Source: JADHUC01 sp964617665
Lineage (GTDB): Bacteria; Planctomycetota; Planctomycetia; Pirellulales; Pirellulaceae
Direction of reading: 5' to 3'
DNA: 15,127 bases
NCBI GenBank assembly: GCA_964617665.1
Contig: CAZUAH010000327.1
Span: 1 to 15,127, forward strand
The translations under genes and the position numbers were made by a program. Positions 1-4,870 of this stretch are shown piece by piece; within the stretch, counting starts at the first letter, position 1; the number at the start of each line of letters is the position of its first letter. The notes below the pieces were generated by a model. That model was not told the origin of the DNA. It saw nothing but the letters and a program-made list of their open reading frames with translations, and searched no databases.

Positions 1-1
1 C

Positions 2-295
2 AAGCCGTGGCGTATCAAAGACGAAATCTACATCTCGCGCGAACCCTACTCGCGCAAGAACCTGCGGATTCTGCTGAGCCTCGACCTGGACCAGATGACC
101 GACCCGGGCAAACGTCCCGACAAGGACTACGCCGTCTCGTGGGTTCGGCAGTATGGCGAAGGACGCGTTTTCTACACAACACTCGGCCATGCCATGGAAA
201 CCTACTGGAATCCGTTATTCCTCCAACACGTACTGGCTGGCGTTCAGTTCGCGACGGGCGACCTGCCCGGAGAGGTCACGCCGAGTGGTCAATGA
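2..295 (+). CDS. ThuA-like domain protein, 3' end only (partial)
   Basis: This is the last 97 codons of a gene that begins left of the window; the frame is open from base 2 to a TGA at 293-295. The end of the protein carries the pattern typical of the C-terminal part of ThuA-like (trehalose-utilisation family, class-I glutamine amidotransferase-like fold) proteins of Planctomycetota: W-V-R-x-Y-G-x-G-R-V-F-Y-T-T-L-G-H, then W-N-P-x-F-L-Q-H-V-L-x-G-V-x-F-A. The family is often found beside sugar oxidoreductases and glycoside hydrolases, but its exact reaction is not established. Only the tail is visible, so signal peptide and fusion partners cannot be judged. The stop overlaps the ATG of the next reading frame (ATGA at 292-295), which would allow coupled translation, but that next frame looks like a gene remnant. 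The family call is from recognition of the motif, not from a search. Confidence 0.85.
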   Translation, partial: KPWRIKDEIYISREPYSRKNLRILLSLDLDQMTDPGKRPDKDYAVSWVRQYGEGRVFYTTLGHAMETYWNPLFLQHVLAGVQFATGDLPGEVTPSGQ

Positions 296-609
296 GACCA
301 CTGGCCGCATTCATGATTTTGCCCACAGGTGATCTTGCCTCATCGTCACCAGGCAAAATGATTGTCGGGCAAGTGGGCGCCTTCGACACGAAAGGCGGTG
401 GACAGACCGTCGCGGCAATGGTACTCGCCCGCGACCGATTGTGGATCGCCGGGTCCGAAGGCGAACTCCGCGTCCTCTCGGCCGACGACGGCAAGCTCCT
501 CACCAAGCACAACCTACCCGCACCACTATGGGACGGCATGGCCATCGCCAACAGCCGGCTGTTCGTCTCGACGGCCGGTGGCAAGCTGCTTTGCTTGGGG
601 GAAAGATAG
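292..609 (+). pseudogene. C-terminal remnant of a PQQ-like beta-propeller (BamB-type) protein
   Basis: A 105-codon frame starts at ATG 292, overlapping the stop of the ThuA-like gene. From about residue 45 it reads like the last one and a half blades of a planctomycete PQQ/BamB-type propeller: L-W-I-A-G-S-x-G-E-L-x-V-L-S-A-D-D-G-K-L, then P-x-W-D-G-M-A-I-A-x-x-R-L-F-V-S-T-x-G-G-K-L-L-C-L-G. A propeller needs six to eight blades and members of this family are usually more than 400 residues long, so this piece cannot fold as one by itself. The first 40 residues match nothing I recognise. I read it as the surviving 3' end of a larger gene joined by deletion to the ThuA gene. An alternative is a translationally coupled small protein; the lack of a clear ribosome binding site and of a signal peptide argues against it. 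Confidence 0.6.
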
Positions 610-613
610 TGGG

Positions 614-754
614 ATGTGTCAAATGGCCGTAAACGCTCAAGAACTCGACTTCCGGTTAGATCCGCAAAGTCCGTGCATCAACGCCGGAACTGACATTGGC
701 AGGCCGTTCAAGAGCGAGGCCCCCAACGTGGGGCTGTACGATTCCCGATCGTAG
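614..754 (+). pseudogene. C-terminal remnant of a parallel beta-helix type protein
   Basis: Just after the PQQ-like remnant, in another frame, a short open stretch ends with a TAG at 752-754. It reads R-L-D-P-Q-S-P-C-I-N-A-G-T-D-I-G, then a short linker and A-P-N-V-G-L-Y-D. This matches the recurring end motif of secreted right-handed parallel beta-helix / choice-of-anchor-Q proteins (x-S-P-C-I-D-A-G-x-D ... A-P-D-I-G-A-Y-E). Only about 47 codons are left, without a ribosome binding site or the repeats expected upstream. It is best treated as the tail of a lost gene. Together with the two entries before it, this gives three unrelated gene tails in a row, a sign of successive deletions. The identification rests on one motif. 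Confidence 0.5.
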
Positions 755-846
755 AAGTGAAGACCCGTCTGCCGCGGCAACTGTGACTCCCGTTGGGCAG
801 TTTCGTTTGTCGCGTGCGCCGACGGTTCGATATGCTGAAGCACAAC

Positions 847-1473
847 CTACTCCGGTTGCGTTTGCGCTGTTATCGGACCAGTCTGGGGCAAATTGATGGC
901 GAGAGCCACATCGTCGTAGATCTTCCATCCACTCGATGCCTTCGCCACCAAATCTACCTCAAGGTCCGGCAAGACGCCGTCCACGAAGGAGATGTCAATC
1001 TCCGCATAGCCGACAATCCCTGGTTTGGGAAACTTGTCCCCCGGCGTCACGCCAGCTACCGTGGCGTCCTTCCAGGCCGGGTGATCAGCGATTTCCAAGA
1101 AATTGCGACGACGCATCTTGCCAATCCTCTGAAAGGCGTCTGTATCGCTTTTCATATCAGCGATCATCGCCTCCTTCTCGGAATCTGGAAGCTCCGACGC
1201 CTCGACAAGCTCAATCGTATCCTCGCGCGTGCCGCAAAGATTGACATAAGCCACAGCGTCCTTGCGTCGAAGGGCGTCGACCAGGGTCTCGCTGAGTTGC
1301 TGCAGAGTTGCGCATCCTCCGTCAAGGCCCTCATTCTCGTCGGCACTGCTTGTAGACTCGCTGCCTGACTGAAGTGCGTCCGAACTCGGATTGCTGCATG
1401 CTGTCAAGCAACTGCAGAGAAGGACCAAAACGAGGCCGCGAGTTCTCATCGCCCTTGCCATTTTCGCGTTCAT
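847..1473 (-). CDS. Predicted lipoprotein, function unknown
   Basis: The product is 208 residues. The N terminus is basic, then hydrophobic, and ends in a lipobox L-T-A-C with the lipidated cysteine at residue 26, so it should be an envelope lipoprotein. A serine/glutamate-rich linker (about 27-50) leads to a globular part of about 155 residues that starts with a helical segment containing L-x-x-L-V-D-A-L-R-R-K-D-A-V-A-Y. A small domain of this kind, with a helix and then strands ending in W-K-I-Y-D-D-V, resembles NTF2-like/DUF4878-type lipoproteins, but I cannot assign it. The ATG at 1473 is preceded by AAGAAAGGAAAA at a good distance. It lies 57 nt downstream of the 1531-1869 gene with no repeat or hairpin between them, so the two probably form one transcription unit behind repeat R1. 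Confidence 0.8.
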   Translation of the reverse strand: MNAKMARAMRTRGLVLVLLCSCLTACSNPSSDALQSGSESTSSADENEGLDGGCATLQQLSETLVDALRRKDAVAYVNLCGTREDTIELVEASELPDSEKEAMIADMKSDTDAFQRIGKMRRRNFLEIADHPAWKDATVAGVTPGDKFPKPGIVGYAEIDISFVDGVLPDLEVDLVAKASSGWKIYDDVALAINLPQTGPITAQTQPE

Positions 1474-1530
1474 GCCGATTTTCCTTTCTTGTGTTGAGAT
1501 TCGAAGTCATCGCGGACTCTTCGGTCGAGC

Positions 1531-1869
1531 CTATTTCCGGAAAATCGACCGAAATATGAGGAAAAGCACGATCAGAATCACGATCTTGGGGTAGCCAGTA
1601 GATCCGGCCTTCTTGACCGTGCCTTCTTCTGGACTCGCTTCCTCGTCGCCGCTTGTGTCCACCTCGTCCGGGAAGGACGTGAAAGATGTGTCGTCGGCGA
1701 GTCGAGACGTCTCGTCCATTTCGTAAGCACCGTCCTGAGCGGCACACGAATATGCGGGGACAAATGGGAGCCCCGTCGCTAAGACAAGGAGCAAGACAAG
1801 CCATTTGGCTACTCGTACGAAATTCACTGCGTTCGCAAGCAACCGTTGCTGTGAGATCATTCGGAACAT
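1531..1869 (-). CDS. Small secreted protein with C-terminal membrane anchor, unknown function
   Basis: The frame is open from 1944, but the ATG at 1869 is chosen because GGAGAAAGGACC lies directly upstream of it. The product is 112 residues. Residues ~20-45 form a hydrophobic signal-type segment ending in S-C-A-A-Q. An acidic, serine/threonine-rich stretch of about 45 residues follows (many D and E), then a short basic K-K, then a very hydrophobic segment, Y-P-K-I-V-I-L-I-V-L-F-L-I-F, and a basic tail R-S-I-F-R-K at the extreme C terminus. The layout (signal, low-complexity acidic exposed part, C-terminal TM, positive tail) is that of a tail-anchored envelope protein, loosely like sorted surface proteins, but no LPXTG or PEP motif is present. 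It is the first gene after repeat R1, whose core begins 73 nt upstream of the start codon. Confidence 0.75.
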   Translation of the reverse strand: MFRMISQQRLLANAVNFVRVAKWLVLLLVLATGLPFVPAYSCAAQDGAYEMDETSRLADDTSFTSFPDEVDTSGDEEASPEEGTVKKAGSTGYPKIVILIVLFLIFRSIFRK

Positions 1870-1940
1870 GGTCCTTTCTCCTTCTGTTGGTAAGAACTGA
1901 TTGGACATCAGGCAGTGCTTTGTCACGCCCGCCATTTGGT

Positions 1941-1970
1941 TCAACGTAAGGCCGTGACGCGAATCGTGGG
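1941..1970 (-). repeat. R1, copy of the 30-bp upstream repeat
   Basis: On the + strand this reads TCAACG, four variable bases, then GCCGTGACGCGAATCGTGG and one more base. Weaker similarity continues about 25 bp to the right (GAAT, then CCGAAA and CGTCT). It sits between the stop of the 2035-3135 gene and the start of the 1531-1869 gene, with the CAACG end (GTTGA in the gene sense) nearest the gene, 73 nt before its ATG. The leader between R1 and the ATG is not obviously related to that of the other units, so the near-constant distance here is not explained by simple gene duplication. Confidence 0.85.
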
Positions 1971-2034
1971 AATGTTCCGAAATGCCGTCTCGCCGCCCGC
2001 TAAATGACCTTGCACGAACCTGGGAGGGATATCG

Positions 2035-3135
2035 TCATCGCGAACCAATGGGCTGCCCGTCAACGTATACTCGTTGTTGCTTGGCATCGATCCGGACAAA
2101 CGCACCTGGTCCAACAGACGCGTACGGACGCACCGCCTTTTCGACGACAGGAAGAGTACGAAAGAGACTAACACTGTCGAAATGCGTAAATGCTACCGAC
2201 AAGAGCCATCGGCCTCCGCGATTGTCTAGCGCAAACGTCATTTCTTTGCCGATGACCAACACGGGGTGCGACATTCTCTTGCCATTGATGGTCATGCTAT
2301 TATCTACGAACGCGATTCCGCCTCCTTGGCCGACCGTCTCGAAGAATACGTCTTTGTACTTCCCGTACATCTTGTCGCCCACGCTGATACGACTATTGTC
2401 TGGCAAACGCTCGTACCAATCCCGTAAGGCGGCGCTGATCACATTCCTTGCATTTACCCATCCCTTGCCCGTCCAAAGCCATGGGCCCTGCACCTTCGCG
2501 ACGGTGAACCTCTCACCCTTCTGAATATGCCCGACCGTTTTTGGTCCGGATTTCATTTCTGTGGTACGCAATGCAATCACTTCCGATCCTTCGGTGAAGG
2601 CGACGGCGGCCTTCATTCCATCCAGTTCCTGGGCCAGTTGCGCGTTGCGTTGAGAAACTGAGCCGGAGGACCTCCGCGCCGAGGCTTCACGCCCGCGGGC
2701 GCTATGCGATGTTTTGTGCTTCGCCGTTTGGTAGACCTCGTAGGCGGATTTGTATTCGTCGCGCGCTGCTCGATACGTTTTGAACGTTGCTTGGTACTCC
2801 GCGTACACTCGCTCGTACTCCTCTCCGTCAAGCATTTCCCGACTTTCCCAAATTTCGTTGTAGATGGCTCTCGCCTTGTCGCGCAATGTGTCGAGTTCGT
2901 CGTCAAGCTCTCGGATCTCATCGTACAGCTTCCTCGGCTCTTCTTCACTCTCGTCAAAGGACCTACCCTTCTTCTTGAGCTCGCTAGCAACCAGCCGTAT
3001 TTCTGACTGGATGCTTTCGAGTCTCTTTGACCATTCCTGGACACGATCGCTTTCCTGGCCCATCGCCGGTATTACCGGTATCGTACAGATTACGACGAAG
3101 GCGATGACGATAGAGTGTGTTGCTCGGCAGATCAT
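2035..3135 (-). CDS. Secreted coiled-coil / SH3-like protein (paralogue of 8888-10006)
   Basis: The frame opens at 3240, but the ATG at 3135 is preferred: AGGAGG lies 9 nt upstream (3145-3150) and the paralogues start at the equivalent place. The product is 366 residues. Residues 1-26 are a signal peptide (hydrophobic core, A-M-G-Q end). Residues ~30-140 are a long charged coiled coil with tyrosines at heptad positions (107, 111, 114, 121, 128, 132, 135, with F118 and R125 filling the other two). A basic linker follows. An SH3-like domain lies at about 182-235 (S-E-V-I-A-L-R, then G-P-W-L-W-T-G-K-G-W-V-N). The rest, about 240-366, is a domain I do not recognise, ending in a V-Y-V-D-G tail shared with other proteins here. 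Residues 1-138 align without gaps to the 8888-10006 product; after the SH3 region the two diverge strongly. It should be exported and involved in binding. No catalytic motif is seen. Confidence 0.9.
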   Translation of the reverse strand: MICRATHSIVIAFVVICTIPVIPAMGQESDRVQEWSKRLESIQSEIRLVASELKKKGRSFDESEEEPRKLYDEIRELDDELDTLRDKARAIYNEIWESREMLDGEEYERVYAEYQATFKTYRAARDEYKSAYEVYQTAKHKTSHSARGREASARRSSGSVSQRNAQLAQELDGMKAAVAFTEGSEVIALRTTEMKSGPKTVGHIQKGERFTVAKVQGPWLWTGKGWVNARNVISAALRDWYERLPDNSRISVGDKMYGKYKDVFFETVGQGGGIAFVDNSMTINGKRMSHPVLVIGKEMTFALDNRGGRWLLSVAFTHFDSVSLFRTLPVVEKAVRPYASVGPGAFVRIDAKQQRVYVDGQPIGSR

Positions 3136-3205
3136 GATGGTGTTCCTCCTTCGGGAAACGGAATTGCTGTGGACGGATTCGACAATCGTCCGTCTCTCAG
3201 GAAGC

Positions 3206-3235
3206 TCAACGTAAAGCCGTGACGCGAATCGTGGA
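3206..3235 (-). repeat. R2, copy of the 30-bp upstream repeat with conserved leader
   Basis: The core on the + strand is TCAACGTAAA followed by GCCGTGACGCGAATCGTGG. Its CAACG begins exactly 72 nt upstream of the ATG at 3135. The whole leader between core and start codon (3136-3205) is nearly the same as that in front of the 10267-10839 gene and closely related to that of the 8888-10006 gene. All three include ACGGATTCGACA, the CCGTC-containing block and the AGGAGG ribosome binding site. In the gene sense the near end reads GTTGAGC, which could serve as a -35-like element, but I find no convincing -10 box at the usual distance. Confidence 0.88.
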
Positions 3236-3240
3236 GACAA

Positions 3241-3702
3241 TTCTGAAAAACGGCTCTGGTAGATTCATTCGTAGAGAAGTGTCCTCGGCGCAGTCTCTAC
3301 GCAGCCAAGACACGGAAATGTGAACAGAAGGAGACAGCCCGCCCCTCAGCCGCGGCCAAGAAAGGAAGCCACGGATGGGCACGGATGAGCACGGATCAGG
3401 TAAGTGCTCTTGGCCATATCCGTGCCGATCCGTGTTCATCCGCGGCCGAAATTGTGGCAAGTGGACGAGATTTCTCCGGTTTGTAGGGCAGAGTCAGCAG
3501 AGGCTGCTCTTTTCTGTTCACTCTGTTGACTCGTGTTCGAGAAGAAAGACGCAGCGTGAGCGTATTCTGAGCCTTCCCTGTGCAGAACATCGCCCCAGAT
3601 GGAAAAGGCGCGGCGCAGGCTTGCCGGGCCTCGTCGTAACCGGGATTTGAACGATCATCCCGTTTCTGAGTCCTGGCGTCCATCCACTTCCGTTGTCTGG
3701 AA
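3241..3702. other. Gene-free stretch with several inverted repeats
   Basis: No convincing gene lies between repeat R2 and the WD40-tail remnant. Frames that run through it translate the palindromic element and look like chance ORFs. It holds an 8-bp stem CGTAGAGA/TCTCTACG (3270-3277 with 3294-3301, 16-nt loop), the long CACGGATG-type inverted repeat (3368-3447), and a small hairpin AGCAG-AGG-CTGCT followed by CTTTT (3496-3513). Next comes a CACTCTGTTGACTCG stretch at about 3519-3533 that resembles a simple extragenic repeat I have seen in environmental genomes. Confidence 0.6.
3368..3447. repeat. Long imperfect inverted repeat built of CACGGATG units
   Basis: The left arm (about 3368-3396) has three tandem units of the CACGGATG type. 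The right arm (about 3418-3447) has the complementary ATCCGTG units. About 24 of 29 positions pair, with a loop of roughly 21 nt. Such GCCACGGATG...CATCCG(T/C)GGC elements are, from memory, frequent extragenic palindromes in Planctomycetota and other environmental bacteria and often get mis-annotated as small proteins containing N-T-D-x-H-G. It lies in the gene-free stretch between two transcription units, where it could act as a transcript end or a REP-like site. Only one copy is in the window. Confidence 0.75.
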
Positions 3703-3915
3703 TCAATGTTCCCCGGGGTGGAATCCAACTTTGTTCGGATCGTTTTGCCAGCCGCATTTGTTGGCAAACTGCTGCAATGTGAGCAATTCTTGGCCTTCGT
3801 CCGTTTGGACGACGGCCAACAGGTCGTCAGCCGCTTCCTTTGGCCCACCCCAATGACCATTCGGCGCAAGTACGATGTTGCGACCGTCTCGTAGAACAAC
3901 CGTCGTGCGAACCAC
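3703..3915 (-). pseudogene. C-terminal tail of a WD40 protein, orphaned
   Basis: This frame of about 70 codons reads G-R-N-I-V-L-A-P-N-G-H-W-x-G, then L-A-V-V-Q-T-D-E-G-Q-E-L-L-T-L, then G-W-Q-N-D-P-N-K-V. The same order of motifs ends the large WD40 protein at 12236 (H-L-A-I-S-A-H-G-H-Y-R-G, F-V-V-L-T-E-D-G-R-Q, G-W-K-N-D-P-D-Q-V). In planctomycete WD40 proteins this tail follows the last propeller blade; here there is no propeller. The frame is open to about 3945 but has only a GTG candidate at 3915 and no ribosome binding site. It is most likely a relic of a WD40 gene, though a coding fragment kept by readthrough from the upstream frame cannot be excluded. Confidence 0.65.
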
Positions 3916-3931
3916 ACGTTCTGGTCCGCGG

Positions 3932-4204
3932 CTACTCGCGCATGGCTAGATCCTGTTCGCGCCGTTGTTCACGTGCCGCCACGGCGTTCTCTGGACGACG
4001 CACACGGCATAGCCTGCCTTCCTGGTCGTATTCGTAGTGGGCAACCCAGGTCGGTCTGGCATATCGCTTGTCCTCCGAAAGCACCGCCGATGCGACCACG
4101 ACTCGGCCATCCTGGTTGATTGTGTAGTTGAAGGTCGTCTTCCGGTAGCCCGCTTGGTTTCGAAACCGCCATGACTTGGGACCTTGTTCGCGGCATGCAA
4201 ACCG
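3932..4204 (-). pseudogene. YD/RHS-like fragment in frame after the TGA of the 4205-4870 gene
   Basis: Directly after the TGA at 4205-4207 the same frame stays open for 90 more codons, to a TAG at 3932-3934. It has no ATG near its beginning and no ribosome binding site. The composition is coding-like: W-R-F-R-N-Q-A-G-Y-R, F-N-Y-T-I-N-Q-D-G-R-V-V-V-A-S, H-Y-E-Y-D-Q-E-G-R-L, then a charged helix rich in R, E and Q. The Y-x-Y-D-x-x-G-R-L pattern resembles one or two YD (RHS-type) repeats. It may be the end of a decayed gene fused by deletion, or an extension reached by reading through the TGA, which is followed by C (a context that can be leaky). I favour the remnant. Confidence 0.45.
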
Positions 4205-4870
4205 TCACGGCTCTTCGGGATTCCGACGTTCCCCGTTAACTGAGACTTCCCGCGATTCGTTGATCAATATGCGGTCACCTTGCCTGACCTTCCCATAGTG
4301 TTTACCGTCCTTCGAGAACACCCAGGGATCGTTGCTCTTGCGCTTTCCGGCCAGGCCGATTGCGACGACGGTGCCGAAATCGAAACGGCATTCCTCCAAT
4401 CCGGCCGCGAACCCAGAAGGACCCATTCGGAAAGGAATCAGCTTGTGTGTACCTTTGATGGGTGTCCCCGGGTTCAATACTTCGAATCGGATGTCGTGGA
4501 TCTCTGCAATGGCTCGCTTACCCACAGGTTGAGACCATACGTACCCGCCGCCGCTGTCCAGATTTGGGTTCAGCTCTTGGGCCCTGGCGAAGTCGTTAAC
4601 CGCAGCTTCCTGATCGCCCTTGATCTTATGGAGCCGACCGCGAAGAACATGCCCCATCACATCCGTCGGGGAGATCTGAATCAACTTGTTAAGGTCGGCA
4701 AACGCGGCGTCGAAATCACCGTTCTGCGCCCATGCTCTACTGCGGAGCAAACGAGCGCTGGTGTGCTTGCGGTACAGGCGGATCGCTTCATCCGCGTCGG
4801 CGATCGCGCGCACCGGATCCGGCTCGCCCTTCTCGACTATGAACCGACTCGCCCATCTGCCGTTACTCAA
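4205..4870 (-). CDS. TPR protein with 'VNG' C-terminal domain
   Basis: The product is 221 residues if started at the TTG at 4868-4870, which overlaps the TGA of the upstream gene (TTGA). The first ~105 residues are about three tetratricopeptide repeats (A-I-A-D-A-D-E-A-I-R-L, F-A-D-L-N-K-L-I-Q-I-S-P, V-N-D-F-A-R-A-Q-E-L-N-P-N). The rest (about 125-221) matches the C-terminal half of the 10267-10839 product: F-S-x-x-G-K-x-Y-x-x-V-x-x-G-D, then E-V-x-V-N-G-x-x-R-x-P. There is no signal peptide and no independent ribosome binding site, and the first TPR starts almost at once. So it is either made by translational coupling or is the continuation of the 4867-7377 protein separated by a frameshift. 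In both cases it would belong to the same complex. Confidence 0.75.
   Translation of the reverse strand: MSNGRWASRFIVEKGEPDPVRAIADADEAIRLYRKHTSARLLRSRAWAQNGDFDAAFADLNKLIQISPTDVMGHVLRGRLHKIKGDQEAAVNDFARAQELNPNLDSGGGYVWSQPVGKRAIAEIHDIRFEVLNPGTPIKGTHKLIPFRMGPSGFAAGLEECRFDFGTVVAIGLAGKRKSNDPWVFSKDGKHYGKVRQGDRILINESREVSVNGERRNPEEP

Noticed and set aside
793..1368. 191-codon + strand ORF
   Set aside because: It is the complement of the lipoprotein gene, which has a ribosome binding site, a lipobox and a normal start.
2035..3240. Longer N terminus of the coiled-coil protein starting at 3240
   Set aside because: It would run through R2 and the conserved leader; the AGGAGG before 3135 and the signal peptide show the real start.
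3206..3460. 84-codon - strand ORF containing N-T-D-R-H-G
   Set aside because: It is the translation of the CACGGATG inverted repeat and the R2 core, a well-known type of false small gene.
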